The notes: generated by a model not told the origin, from the sequence alone. Shown: positions 18,250 through 27,789, counted from the first letter of the stretch. The stretch is DNA of 64,000 nucleotides from Phycisphaerales bacterium (GCA_029260575.1 JAJDDB010000004.1:434001-498000), one strand, 5' to 3'. A program made the numbers and translations.

Positions 18250-19536
18250 ATGCGTGCAATGCAGCACGGTCAGACCCGTCGCGCGGCCTCGGGTCTCGCA
18301 ATTCTCATGATCCTGGTTCTCGGAGCGGTGATGTTCGGCGTTGTGTTCTACGCTGGTCTGAAGCTTGGTGAAACAAAGAGATCCGAGCAGGCGGAAGCCT
18401 CGTCTGAGGCAGCAGTCGCAAAGGCCGCTGCCAACGTGCCGTCGAACGTCGGCAACGACGATGAGAAGTATGACGAGGACTACAACGAGGCCGCCGAAGA
18501 AGCGGCTCGACGTGTACAGGCTCTACAGCAGGGCGAAACGGCTGCTGATCCTGCGGAGATTCCACCGATCTCCTTTGAACCGCCGCTGCTCGATTTCGGC
18601 ATGGTGCAGCCGGGTAAGCTGGTCAAGGGCACAATTCAGATCCGCAACAACGGCGACAAGCCGGTGTTCATCGAATCAAGTAAAGCCAGTTGTTCATGTA
18701 CAGCTGTGGACATGTCCGAGACGTGGATTCAGCCGGGCGATTCCGTGGCGATGGAAGCGACGTTCACCAAGCAGGCCCTCGGTGAGAAACAGGCTGCTGT
18801 TCGTTTCAAGATTCAGGGCTATGACGAAATAGTGGCTGTGGATTTGAAAGCATTAGTCGCACTGCCCGTGATGGCGCAGCCGGCGTATATCTACGCAGAG
18901 TTTGACAATCAAACACACCAGACGCAGGTTTCCAGCGGACAGATCACGATTCAGTCAATCGACGACATGCCGTTTCGTATTCTTGCGATCGACGGTGGCG
19001 AGCCGAACTACATCGGTTTTGATCCGGCAGTCGACGCACCGCGCAGCAGCTACGAAGTTGCGTGGGATGTGAGTGATGTAAATGATCAGACGTGTCGTCG
19101 TGCTGATGGTTCAAAGCTGCGACGTTTCTGGGCGGTCGAAACCGACCATCCGGGTTGTCCCGTGTTTGATGTGCAGGTTCGCCATCAGTGTACGCTTCCG
19201 GAGAAGCTCGGCAATCGCCGTTGGGTCGTCTCGCCGCAGCGGATTCTGCTTGGCGAATTGCGCCCCGGTGAATCCACGGAAGTTGATGTCCTGATGAAGT
19301 GGCTTCCCAATTCACAGCACAATGAAGAGGTGTACAGCGTGCTTGCGGAGTCGCCACATCTCCGTGTGGAAGTTGTGAGTTTTGATCGTGCGCGAGGCAA
19401 GGGCACCGAGGACAACGTCCGTCTGCGCGTTACGGCCAGCAAAGACATTCCCGAGGGATTGATCTACGAGAACGCCCGTGTGCATTCGCAGCTTTTCAAC
19501 GCACCGTTAATCCTGATCGGTCGCACGGCTCGATAA
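18250..19536 (+). CDS. DUF1573-domain membrane-anchored protein
   Basis: A 428-residue protein with an N-terminal helix at about 13-38 (LAILMILVLGAVMFGVVFYA), an acidic Glu/Ala-rich spacer, and a DUF1573 domain near residues 110-200: PPLLDFGMVQPGKLVKGTIQ, then RNNGDKPVFIESSKASCSCT. The C-S-C-T motif is the family's hallmark. These Ig-like ASH/MSP-type domains occur in exported planctomycete and Bacteroidetes proteins of unknown function. A second, weaker domain (SPQRILLGELRPGESTEVDV) follows. The start at 18250 has an aaggag ribosome-binding site eight bases upstream; the frame is open 31 codons further but that part lacks signals. Confidence 0.85.
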   Translation: MRAMQHGQTRRAASGLAILMILVLGAVMFGVVFYAGLKLGETKRSEQAEASSEAAVAKAAANVPSNVGNDDEKYDEDYNEAAEEAARRVQALQQGETAADPAEIPPISFEPPLLDFGMVQPGKLVKGTIQIRNNGDKPVFIESSKASCSCTAVDMSETWIQPGDSVAMEATFTKQALGEKQAAVRFKIQGYDEIVAVDLKALVALPVMAQPAYIYAEFDNQTHQTQVSSGQITIQSIDDMPFRILAIDGGEPNYIGFDPAVDAPRSSYEVAWDVSDVNDQTCRRADGSKLRRFWAVETDHPGCPVFDVQVRHQCTLPEKLGNRRWVVSPQRILLGELRPGESTEVDVLMKWLPNSQHNEEVYSVLAESPHLRVEVVSFDRARGKGTEDNVRLRVTASKDIPEGLIYENARVHSQLFNAPLILIGRTAR

Positions 19537-19673
19537 TCGATCGGACGTAACACCGACAGGCCGGATGACTTGTGTTCAACAGTGATTGTTGATGGTCGAC
19601 CTGAGTCGTGCCGATGGGTGGCTGTGGCAGCGGCAATGCCGCATCTGCCGTAGAGATCCGATCGGGCACCAAC

Positions 19674-20039
19674 ATGCGCATCCTGGTTATCGATGATTCT
19701 GCAATCTGTGCCAGCACCACGCGGCTGGCGCTGCAACACATCGAAGATGTGGTTGTACTGGAATCGCGAAACGCCGAGACGGCATTGGAACTGTCTGCCG
19801 ACTATGAACCTGATTTGATGCTCGTTGACTGGACGATGCCCGTCATGTCCGGCCGGTCGATGATTGAAAGCTACCGCGAGAACGGCGGAGCGGCTCGCGT
19901 CATTGTGATGGCCCAGGAATCAGAGCGCAACGACATGGTTCATGCTCTGCGGGCGGGTGCAAACCATTATGTATTGAAGCCGTTTGCACCAGCGACGCTG
20001 ATCCGGTGCATCGAGTACGTAATGTCGCGTGATCCCTGA
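19674..20039 (+). CDS. Stand-alone CheY-like response regulator
   Basis: A 121-residue single receiver domain. The acidic pocket is Asp7/Asp8 in MRILVIDDS, the phosphoacceptor is Asp52 in LMLVDWTMPVMSG, and the switch lysine is Lys102 in YVLKPF. The usual Thr/Ser on strand four is Ala80 (RVIVMAQES), which may weaken or alter phosphorylation-coupled switching. There is no output domain, so it acts by protein contact. No kinase gene is near; the DUF1573 gene lies 137 bases upstream and ispD 84 bases downstream, same strand. The frame is open 22 codons upstream, but the receiver begins at this ATG. Confidence 0.88.
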   Translation: MRILVIDDSAICASTTRLALQHIEDVVVLESRNAETALELSADYEPDLMLVDWTMPVMSGRSMIESYRENGGAARVIVMAQESERNDMVHALRAGANHYVLKPFAPATLIRCIEYVMSRDP

Positions 20040-20123
20040 CGGCGAAGACGATGCCTTGTTGTTCTCGCCTGATGTGCCAGCGGTGGTTACGATACTTCTG
20101 CACAGCTCGGAGGAGCGATCGGC

Positions 20124-20912
20124 ATGCGAATCGGCGTCATCATTCCCGCAGCAGGCACAAGCACACGATTCGGCGGTTCGGACAAACTGTCACAGGACCT
20201 CGGCGGTCGACCCCTGCTTGTGCGCACGATCGAAGCATTCGGCAAACATGATGAAGTCGGCGCGATTGTTGTCGCAGGGCCGCCGGATGATTTTGATGCA
20301 TTCCGTGAACGGTTTGGTCCAACGCTCGGCTTTCATGGCGCAGTCGTTGTGGCCGGCGGTCGGACGGAACGATGGGAATCGGTCAAGCTCGCGTTGGACG
20401 CATTGCCGAATGATTGCACGCATATCGCTGTGCATGATGCGGCCCGGCCGGCGGTTGATGCGGCGCTGATCGCGCGCGTGTTCGAAGCTGCACGACTGTA
20501 CCCGGCTGTGGTTCCTGCAGTACAAGTGTCTGATACTATTAAACGCGTTGCGGGACAGGTTGTATCGGCTTCCGTCGAAGAGGATGATCCGGCCGATGCG
20601 ATCCTGGGCGATGTGGGCCGGTGTACGGTTGACTCGCAGGATGTGGTGGAGACATTGGATCGAACGAATCTGGTTGCAGTGCAGACCCCACAGGTGTTTG
20701 ACGCTGAAATGCTGCGCAGAGCTTATGCCCAGGACGATCTAAGCGGTGTGACGGACGATGCGTCAGTGGTTGAGCGTGCCGGCGAAACTGTTCGGGTTGT
20801 GGCAGGCGATGTTCGTAATATCAAAGTCACAACCACGGCGGATCTGCAATTGATTCGTGCGATTCTGGGTGTGAAAGCGCCGGCGCAGCGGCCGGCCCAC
20901 AAGCGATTCTGA
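20124..20912 (+). CDS. ispD: 2-C-methyl-D-erythritol 4-phosphate cytidylyltransferase
   Basis: A 262-residue nucleotidyltransferase. The N-terminal CTP-binding loop GVIIPAAGTSTRFGG-SDKL is followed by GRPLLVRTIEAF, VVAGGRTERWESVKLAL, HDAARPAVD and VQTPQVFDAEMLRRAY, all diagnostic for IspD. It attaches CMP to methylerythritol phosphate in the non-mevalonate isoprenoid pathway. A ggagg sequence sits just upstream of the ATG. The segment VSASVEEDDPADAILGDVGR, between the substrate loops, is slightly longer than in many homologues. No ispF or other pathway gene is adjacent. The next 238 bases to the beta-helix protein are non-coding with no clear structure. Confidence 0.95.
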   Translation: MRIGVIIPAAGTSTRFGGSDKLSQDLGGRPLLVRTIEAFGKHDEVGAIVVAGPPDDFDAFRERFGPTLGFHGAVVVAGGRTERWESVKLALDALPNDCTHIAVHDAARPAVDAALIARVFEAARLYPAVVPAVQVSDTIKRVAGQVVSASVEEDDPADAILGDVGRCTVDSQDVVETLDRTNLVAVQTPQVFDAEMLRRAYAQDDLSGVTDDASVVERAGETVRVVAGDVRNIKVTTTADLQLIRAILGVKAPAQRPAHKRF

Positions 20913-21150
20913 TTGTATTGGTGAACCGCTGTTGTTTATATTCAAACCCAAGTCGTGTCGGCCTGTAACAATTAGGCGTTTTATTGGTGTCTGTTGCGCC
21001 TGGACAAGAGTTGGCTGATAGGACGGCGCATTCCCCGCAAGTTCACGAGATAGCGCACAGCCTCCTTGCGTCGGCAGGTTGAGGTTCGCATGCTCAGATC
21101 AGACGTGCAGCGCAAATCATGCGCCGCAGTTGCGGAAAGGTATGCACACA

Positions 21151-23652
21151 ATGCGACGACCCGAAGTCCAGCCAAGCCAGCGGCAATTCGTGAGCAATCT
21201 GATTGATGGAATTGTTGAGCACGTGTCATCATCGATTCGCAGTGCATCTCCCGTGAAGCTGCGTGTGCTTGTGGGGTTGAGCGCGCTGTTGCTCATGCTC
21301 GTGTCATTCCGATCGGCGTTGGCTGAGACGACTGCGCCAGCTGTTGATTCGCCGATCATGATTCAGGTTGCGCTGACGAATCCGGCTGAGCAACTTGAAT
21401 TGAAGTCTGCTGCACGAGCGGAACTGATGGGCGCTGTTACAGAAAAGATGGCACAGACGGCTGCGGCGCATCCTGACAGCGTGCTCGTATTGCGTGTTCG
21501 GCCTGGGGCGCTTCGCTTCAATCGCCTGTCGCAAGAAATGCAAGAGCAGTTGATCAAGACGCACGGCAGCGACGCAGCGCAATGGTATGAGCAGTCATTG
21601 GCAACGCTGCTGCACGCAATGCTTCAGAATGCGCACGGCCAGCATTCCGAATCGTCATTCAGTGTCTACGGACTTCCGATCGAAGGACGCCCAGCTGGCG
21701 TTGCTGCGACGAATGCACGGTACGCAGCGATTGTGCAGCAGATTGATGTTCTGGTTGCGGGATGGAAACCGATTGTTTCACATGCTGATGCAGGAACAGC
21801 ATCCGCGGTTGAACAACGGCTACCCGCCGCGATGCTGTCCCGTTCCGGTAGGTTGTTGTATTACCGCATGAACTCGCAATGGCGCGTATACGGCGGAAAT
21901 GCTCCAACATCGCAACGCACCGGCCACACTGCGCAGGACGCTGTGACAGCGCGGGCGATGGACATGCTGGCTCGTAACCCCGATCTGGTATCCATCCTGA
22001 AACAGCACGGCATCGATCCAGCGCAGCTCGCAAGCACGCTCGATGAATACGATCAACTTGATCTGTTGGCATTACTTGCGGACTGGGGTGTTGCAAATTC
22101 GCAGTGGGACCTAAACGGCGACGGGACAGTCAACATCTTTGATCTCTTGGAACTGCTTGCCAGTTGGAACGAGCCGGATGCGCCGGATTCGGGAATCGCG
22201 CGTTTCGCTGCGATGGACAGTGAATATGTGATCGGCTCGGGCGTGCTTATCAGTGTGGAGTTGCTCGCTGATGCTCCGAGCGGTGCTGATGTGGTTTTCC
22301 AGACATGGTCTGACGTCTCCAGTTCGATAGAGTCGGCATATCACGACACTTCGGCACCGTTTGAATACCCAACCGGCGCGTTGGATCACGTTACGCCGGG
22401 GCCGGCGGAAATTCAGGCACTTGTTCGTGATGCGCAGGATCAGGTCGTGCTGCGTCTGACCGCTCGAATTGAATTTGTCCTGGATCCCGGTGGAGACGAT
22501 GATCCTGACGACAACGGCGAAGATGATCCGCCGGTCGATGATCCATTGCCTGCACCGGATGATGGTGATGATGCGGGCGATGACTGGTCCGGCCTGTTTG
22601 TTGACCTTGATGAATCGCTGGTCGCACATCTCCAGCCAATTGACTTGCCAACCCAACCGCAACTCGACAACCCACGACAGTTCGACATTCACAGTCCCGG
22701 CGATATTCCCAATCCGATCCCAAGCAATAGCGTCTTGACAGTACATCGCGACATTGAGTTGCCGGACGCCAATGCTGGTTTCGTGTTCAATCAAGGTGCG
22801 TCTGATGTGCTTGTGCAGTTTGCACAGGGCGCGCAGATTCAATACACCGGCGGCTTCTCCGATCGCGCTGTGTTTCAATTTCGCAGCAGCGCAGCACGCA
22901 TCCGAATCGAAAATGCGGTGATTACAGGCCCGACCGGTACGCGCAATACCTGTCACGGGTTTGCGACAATGCTCGGCAGTGGTACGTGCTCAGACATCAC
23001 CATCGTCGGAGGCGAAGTCAGCGGCGTACGGTATACCTTCCAGGGCGAAGGCGGCTGCGAGCGATTGCTCATCACCGGCGTGCGTGCGCACAGCAACTGG
23101 GAGTATTTCGTCTGGGGTTCGAACACGATGAACAACGTCACGATCTGTCACAACACAGTCGATGGCGTTGAGGTGCAGCACGGCATCCGTCTCGCGCCGG
23201 GCGTGGTTGGTGTGAATATTGTTTCCAACGACATTCGTGTTGGGCAGCAGGGTCTGATCAAACGTTCGATCTGGATTGCTGGTGCGTACAACGTCACGAT
23301 CGTGGACAATCACACGCGCGATGGGCGCATTACCATCGGGCCGAATCCAGCGTTCAATGAACCGGGGCCTCGCGCTGTTGTGCTGGCGGGAAACACGATT
23401 GACCATGATCGAAACAATCTCGCGATTGAATTGTTCAGCGGGACTCGAAGTGTTCTAGTTTCAGGCAATACGGTGACGACGCCGCATTCCAATTGGATGC
23501 AGGTTGGTGTTACTGACCAGTTCAACAGGCCGTTTGAGGATATTCACTGGACGCAGGACAACATCGCCAACGACATTGAAAGGCATGGATTCGACGGGAT
23601 TCGCGTTTCGGCGGCATATGTCGGCCAGTCTGATATCGGACCCGTCGATTGA
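21151..23652 (+). CDS. Exported dockerin-like and parallel beta-helix protein
   Basis: An 833-residue secreted protein. A long-n-region signal ends near SALLLMLVSFRSALAETT. Residues about 320-337 hold DLNGDGTVNIFDLLELLASW, a dockerin-type EF-hand repeat typical of Phycisphaerae, preceded by a degenerate partner, DLLALLADW. An acidic Asp/Pro-rich linker (about residues 448-486) leads to a C-terminal right-handed beta-helix from about 600, with repeated I-x-x-N-x-I/V steps such as VTICHNTVDGV and VLVSGNTVTTP. This resembles polysaccharide lyases and other pectate-lyase-fold proteins. It stands at the head of the polysaccharide cluster and may trim or bind that polymer. The start at 21151 fits ggaaagg spacing better than ATG 21142. 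Confidence 0.75.
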   Translation: MRRPEVQPSQRQFVSNLIDGIVEHVSSSIRSASPVKLRVLVGLSALLLMLVSFRSALAETTAPAVDSPIMIQVALTNPAEQLELKSAARAELMGAVTEKMAQTAAAHPDSVLVLRVRPGALRFNRLSQEMQEQLIKTHGSDAAQWYEQSLATLLHAMLQNAHGQHSESSFSVYGLPIEGRPAGVAATNARYAAIVQQIDVLVAGWKPIVSHADAGTASAVEQRLPAAMLSRSGRLLYYRMNSQWRVYGGNAPTSQRTGHTAQDAVTARAMDMLARNPDLVSILKQHGIDPAQLASTLDEYDQLDLLALLADWGVANSQWDLNGDGTVNIFDLLELLASWNEPDAPDSGIARFAAMDSEYVIGSGVLISVELLADAPSGADVVFQTWSDVSSSIESAYHDTSAPFEYPTGALDHVTPGPAEIQALVRDAQDQVVLRLTARIEFVLDPGGDDDPDDNGEDDPPVDDPLPAPDDGDDAGDDWSGLFVDLDESLVAHLQPIDLPTQPQLDNPRQFDIHSPGDIPNPIPSNSVLTVHRDIELPDANAGFVFNQGASDVLVQFAQGAQIQYTGGFSDRAVFQFRSSAARIRIENAVITGPTGTRNTCHGFATMLGSGTCSDITIVGGEVSGVRYTFQGEGGCERLLITGVRAHSNWEYFVWGSNTMNNVTICHNTVDGVEVQHGIRLAPGVVGVNIVSNDIRVGQQGLIKRSIWIAGAYNVTIVDNHTRDGRITIGPNPAFNEPGPRAVVLAGNTIDHDRNNLAIELFSGTRSVLVSGNTVTTPHSNWMQVGVTDQFNRPFEDIHWTQDNIANDIERHGFDGIRVSAAYVGQSDIGPVD

Positions 23653-23880
23653 TGTCCATTCTGCGAAGCGCAAACGAACCCGTTGAATGCGTCGTGTGAC
23701 GATCAAGGGGTACAATATCTGCGTGGAGGAGTGCAAAGTTGATACCTGGCGCAGAACCGGCGCGATTGAACTGTTCCATTGCGTATTGTGCGACTTGGCA
23801 GGCACCAAATCGTCTGTCGAACCCAAGGAACCCGCACCGCGGTCTGCGCCGCAGCTGTCAATGAGCCGATAGAACTGCAG

Positions 23881-25329
23881 ATGTCCACCAGCGAGGTTGC
23901 CAGCCCGATTGCGTCCGAGAATCCACCTGCGCAGATGCATTCTGTTCAACGGACTGAGAATGTGAACAGCACCGCAACGCCGATGGCTTCGCTGCGCAAG
24001 CTTGCGGTGCAGGGTTCACTGTGGACGATCTTCGGTCATGGACTTTCGGAAGTCATTCGTTTCGGCGGACACCTCATTATCGCGCGACTCGTCGTGCCGG
24101 AAGTGTTCGGCATTATGGCGCTGGTGACAGTGTTCATGACGGGCTTGCAGATGTTCAGCGACATCGGGATCGGACCCAGTGTCGTACAGGACAAGCGCGG
24201 CGATGATCCGAAGTTTCTGAACACCGCGTGGACGATACAGATTATTCGCGGCACAGCGTTAACCATAGCAACGCTCGCACTGGCGTACCCGTTTGCGCAG
24301 GTCTATTACGCGGAGTTATTCTGGCTGTTGCCGGTGGCGGCGCTTGGTCCGTTTCTCAGTGGATTCCTGTCGACATCCCTGGCGTCGTTGCACCGCAGGT
24401 TGTCAATCGGCAAGTTGATGATCTTCGAATTGTCGCTGGCGGTCATGCGCGCCGCAGCATCGATCGGGTTCGTGCTGCTGTTGCCGGATCATGCGGTGCT
24501 CGCTCTGATTATTGCAAACCTTTTGGTTGAACTTGCGCGTTTAGTCATCAGTCACACGATTCTGGGCAGCGATCGCAACCGGTTGTGCTGGGATCAGGAA
24601 TCAGCTTCACGGCTGTTTCGCTTCGGTCGCTGGATCTTTATCAGCACGGCATTGACATTTTTCATCGGCTATGGCGACAAGCTGATTCTCGGTACGGTCT
24701 TCAGCGAAGCGGAACTCGGCATCTACGTCATCGCGTACTTCCTGTCCGATGCGATTGTGCAGGCACTGCGCAGGCTTGCGCACATGGTGTTGTTTCCGTT
24801 GTATGCACGGCTGTCGGATCACGGTGATGGAGCACTGCGCAAGGAGATGCTGCTGATTCGCAGCGTGTTGATGGCGCTGACGCTGCCGCCGCTGTGGGTG
24901 CTTGCGGTTTTCGGATCGGACATAGTGAGAATGCTGTACACTGAGGAATATGCCGCAGCAGGCTGGATTCTCCAGTTGCTCGCAATGGGAACGATTGCCA
25001 AGAGCATGGCGGTAACGCTTTCGCCGGTGCTTTTGTCAATGGGTGATTCATTCCGCAATATGCTGCTTATGATTACGCGTACGGTTTTCATGTTTGGTGG
25101 GATGTGGCTCGGATATTCATTGGCTGGAACAACGGGCGTGATCATCGGTGTGGCAGCAGCATCGACACTGAATTACCCGGTGCTTGCGTTCTTCACGAAG
25201 AAGTACGGCGTGTGGATGCCGTGGCTGGACATCGGCGCGCTGACTGCGAGCGCATTGTTTATTGGCGGCGGACTGCTGCTCATGGGCGCGCCGGACATGT
25301 GGGGTCAACTGCCGGCCGGAGGCGGGTGA
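23881..25329 (+). CDS. Wzx-like polysaccharide flippase (PST family)
   Basis: A 482-residue membrane protein with 12-14 hydrophobic helices. After a Ser/Thr-rich N-terminal tail, the family opening is seen: ASLRKLAVQGSLWTIFGHGL, then ARLVVPEVFGIMALVTVF, and DIGIGPSVVQDKRGD, the signature of polysaccharide transporters that flip lipid-linked repeat units across the inner membrane. The middle holds FGRWIFISTALTFFIGYGDKL, also typical. The start is uncertain: ATG 23881 lacks a clear ribosome-binding site, and ATG 23935 is an alternative. It is the first membrane step of the polysaccharide cluster and abuts the next gene, which starts three bases after its stop. Confidence 0.88.
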   Translation: MSTSEVASPIASENPPAQMHSVQRTENVNSTATPMASLRKLAVQGSLWTIFGHGLSEVIRFGGHLIIARLVVPEVFGIMALVTVFMTGLQMFSDIGIGPSVVQDKRGDDPKFLNTAWTIQIIRGTALTIATLALAYPFAQVYYAELFWLLPVAALGPFLSGFLSTSLASLHRRLSIGKLMIFELSLAVMRAAASIGFVLLLPDHAVLALIIANLLVELARLVISHTILGSDRNRLCWDQESASRLFRFGRWIFISTALTFFIGYGDKLILGTVFSEAELGIYVIAYFLSDAIVQALRRLAHMVLFPLYARLSDHGDGALRKEMLLIRSVLMALTLPPLWVLAVFGSDIVRMLYTEEYAAAGWILQLLAMGTIAKSMAVTLSPVLLSMGDSFRNMLLMITRTVFMFGGMWLGYSLAGTTGVIIGVAAASTLNYPVLAFFTKKYGVWMPWLDIGALTASALFIGGGLLLMGAPDMWGQLPAGGG

Positions 25330-25332
25330 GTG

Positions 25333-26604
25333 ATGCGGTTGCTCGATGTCACGACAACGAAGGCAGATGGTCGCATTCGGCTGTCGGGGCTGGTTGATGT
25401 GGAAGGGAGTGCTGCACCACTCGAGTTGTTCTTTGAGTTCCCACTGGAATGTGAATCGTGGCTCAGCACGACCGGTGATGCGTTTGTCCCCGCACTCTTG
25501 CCGCGTGCGATGCAGCACGGTACGGATTTGCATCTTGATGTCCCGGTCACCGATGAGGTGATCGACTGGGCCATTCAATTCCAGGATCTGTATACCAATT
25601 GGTATCCACAGATCATGCAGCGCATCACGATTCATGCGCCGCACCGGCAGCCGATGCGCGATGCGGGTACAAGACACGTTGCTGCGTTCTTTTCCATGGG
25701 TGTGGATTCCTTTTATACGCTTTTGAAGAATATGCGGGCGTGGCCGTCGCCGGCCGGGGCGATTACGCATTTGTTGTATGTTGAGGGGCTGGATACGCCA
25801 CTGCGCGATGTGGACAATGGTGCTGAGACACGCGCCGCCATTCAGGCGGTCGCACGCGCAGCGGGCAAAGAATTGATTGTCGGGCGCACGAATCTGCGCG
25901 ATGATTCGCTGATGGACTACGGCCTGTATTACGCAGGTCCGTGTCTTAGTGCAGTTGCATTGTCAATAGCGCCTGCACTTTCCGAAGCATTGATTGCCAA
26001 CGCAACCGATTATCGTGGCCTGTATGCAGGAGCATGTCATCCACTTGTGGAAGGCCGCATTCGAGCGGGACACTTTCAGGTGATCTCCGATGGTGGTGAG
26101 CGCAATCGACTGCACCGCATTGTGGATCTTGTCGGTACGGATCCTCTGTCGTTGAAATACCTGCGTGTCTGCACACAGAATCGCAGCGGCGTACACAATT
26201 GCGGGCAATGCCAGAAGTGCCTGCGAACGATGGTGACGCTGCACCTGATGGGTGTCTTGAAGAAAGCGCCAACCTTTCCGCACGAGTTCAACGCGCGAAC
26301 GGTCCGCCACCTGTGTATCCGCAACGACTGGGATATGCATTATCTCCAGGAGATCCTTGAATACGCTGTCGAGAGTGATGCCGATCCGGCGGTGACACGC
26401 GAACTTCGACGCCTTTTTGGAATATACAGGCGATGGAACTGGTGGCAGCGAAAGCTCGCGCCAACTCCGCTACGATTCGTCGTACCAATGCTGGACCATG
26501 TCTGGCGGCGGATTCGCGGCCTTCGGTCGGAAATTGGTTCTCGCAACGGCAATCGCAATCCACAACCTGGGGCGCGCAACCTCGCTGCGGTAAACGAACG
26601 GTAG
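25333..26604 (+). CDS. QueC-like PP-loop ATP pyrophosphatase of unknown role in a polysaccharide cluster
   Basis: A 423-residue protein. AAFFSMGVDSFYTLLKN (about residues 118-134) is a variant of the S-G-G-x-D-S PP-loop that binds ATP and activates a substrate as an AMP ester, as in QueC, TilS and argininosuccinate synthase. Further on, the GVHNCGQCQKCLRTM cluster has the C-x-x-C-x-x-C spacing of a zinc or metal site as in QueC. The N-terminal 110 residues are unlike QueC and may bind a sugar or lipid substrate. Embedded between flippase and pyruvyltransferase genes, same strand and almost touching both, it probably modifies the polymer or its donor. That role is inferred; no function is recognised from sequence alone. 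GTG 25330 is an alternative start. Confidence 0.72.
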   Translation: MRLLDVTTTKADGRIRLSGLVDVEGSAAPLELFFEFPLECESWLSTTGDAFVPALLPRAMQHGTDLHLDVPVTDEVIDWAIQFQDLYTNWYPQIMQRITIHAPHRQPMRDAGTRHVAAFFSMGVDSFYTLLKNMRAWPSPAGAITHLLYVEGLDTPLRDVDNGAETRAAIQAVARAAGKELIVGRTNLRDDSLMDYGLYYAGPCLSAVALSIAPALSEALIANATDYRGLYAGACHPLVEGRIRAGHFQVISDGGERNRLHRIVDLVGTDPLSLKYLRVCTQNRSGVHNCGQCQKCLRTMVTLHLMGVLKKAPTFPHEFNARTVRHLCIRNDWDMHYLQEILEYAVESDADPAVTRELRRLFGIYRRWNWWQRKLAPTPLRFVVPMLDHVWRRIRGLRSEIGSRNGNRNPQPGARNLAAVNER

Positions 26605-26607
26605 GGG

Positions 26608-27789
26608 ATGATGGAAGAAGTGCAGCAGTTGAACACCGGAGGATGCAGACGCCGTATGACGATTGCGGGATCGTTCGGTTTCGGCAATGCTGGTGATGAA
26701 GGTGCGCCGCTGGCGATGCAGGACATGGCTCGCTCAATCGGCATCGATCTTGTGTGTGATGCACTCGGCAGATTCGATGAGCCCTCGGCACGAAGTGTCA
26801 TCGGCCTGGGCGCAGATGATACGGAGCGACGACGGCAGCTCATGAATCAACCACTACTGTATGTCGGCGGCGGTATTGTTGAGCCTCAGGACAAGGCGGC
26901 TGTGTCGCGCATCGGCGCCTGGGCGAGTCAACACAATGTGCCCTACACAGTGTTATTCGGCGCAGCAGTCGAACCGCGCGTCCGTTACGGATGGCGATCA
27001 CGTCGTCGATTGAACGCAGATTTGCGGCGAGTGTCCCGTCTGTTTGTGCGAGATGTCATCTCAGCAACGGAGTTGTCACGATTGATGCCGATGGCTGATA
27101 TCGAGACGATCGGCGATGTGGTTTTGTGGCTCGAAGCGGGAACCCGGCCGCAGGAGTTGGACGGGATCGATGAATATATCGCTGTGAATCTGGCGCCGCG
27201 CTGGTCTGATGAGCTGGGATGGCGGCAGTGGATTGCCGCACAACTGATGCGGCTGACATCTGAATTGAAAATGCCGCTCGTATTTGTTCCGTGTACTCAG
27301 CACTTTGATCGTGATCAGGACGAACATGATGCGGTGGCGCGTTTGCTTGCGGACTCGAACTGTGCTCAGCCGATCATTCGACTTGATGGAACGTACAGCC
27401 CACGGACGATTGCAGCAGCATTCGGGAGCGCGACACTGACAGTTGGTATGCGATTGCATGCCTGCGTACTTTCGTACGCACAGGAAGTTCCCTGGGTCGG
27501 CCTGACGTACCACCCGAAGTTATCGGGCTTCGCTGCGACGGTTGAACAGCCTGCGCGCCTGTTGCCACATGACCTTCCTGCACTGCAATCACAAGACGTT
27601 TACGGGTTCACGTTTTCGTCGCTCGAAATGGCCGATTGTGATCTTGTACGAGCAGCACGGGAGGCGTTGGGGGAATCGTCGTTTCATCGACTTGATCCGC
27701 TGAAGGCGGACCTTGCGGCTGCATTTCGGATGGTTCTGGAGGAATCGGCGACGGCTGCCGAGGGTATAGCTCAGTCGGAGATCGGTTGA
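26608..27789 (+). CDS. Polysaccharide pyruvyl transferase family protein
   Basis: A 393-residue protein. The C-terminal LTVGMRLHACVLSYAQEVPW, followed by VGLTYHPKLSGF, is the core of the pyruvyl transferase (CsaB/WcaK/AmsJ) family. The N-terminal GSFGFGNAGDEGAPLAM is the matching nucleotide/glycine-rich loop. Such enzymes attach ketal-linked pyruvate from phosphoenolpyruvate to sugar hydroxyls, giving acidic groups to exopolysaccharides. It starts at ATG 26608 behind a gtagggg ribosome-binding stretch; a second ATG follows immediately. Its stop shares one base with the following glycosyltransferase start (TGATG), so the two are probably coupled. Confidence 0.86.
   Translation: MMEEVQQLNTGGCRRRMTIAGSFGFGNAGDEGAPLAMQDMARSIGIDLVCDALGRFDEPSARSVIGLGADDTERRRQLMNQPLLYVGGGIVEPQDKAAVSRIGAWASQHNVPYTVLFGAAVEPRVRYGWRSRRRLNADLRRVSRLFVRDVISATELSRLMPMADIETIGDVVLWLEAGTRPQELDGIDEYIAVNLAPRWSDELGWRQWIAAQLMRLTSELKMPLVFVPCTQHFDRDQDEHDAVARLLADSNCAQPIIRLDGTYSPRTIAAAFGSATLTVGMRLHACVLSYAQEVPWVGLTYHPKLSGFAATVEQPARLLPHDLPALQSQDVYGFTFSSLEMADCDLVRAAREALGESSFHRLDPLKADLAAAFRMVLEESATAAEGIAQSEIG

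Noticed and set aside
22490-22600. Repetitive GAT/GAC-rich tract that could be a tandem DNA repeat
   Set aside because: It encodes an irregular acidic linker between protein domains; the units are not regular at the DNA level.
23653-23880. Promoter guess based on tacaat at 23711-23716
   Set aside because: The nearest -35-like hexamer is about 22 bases away, too far for a standard promoter.
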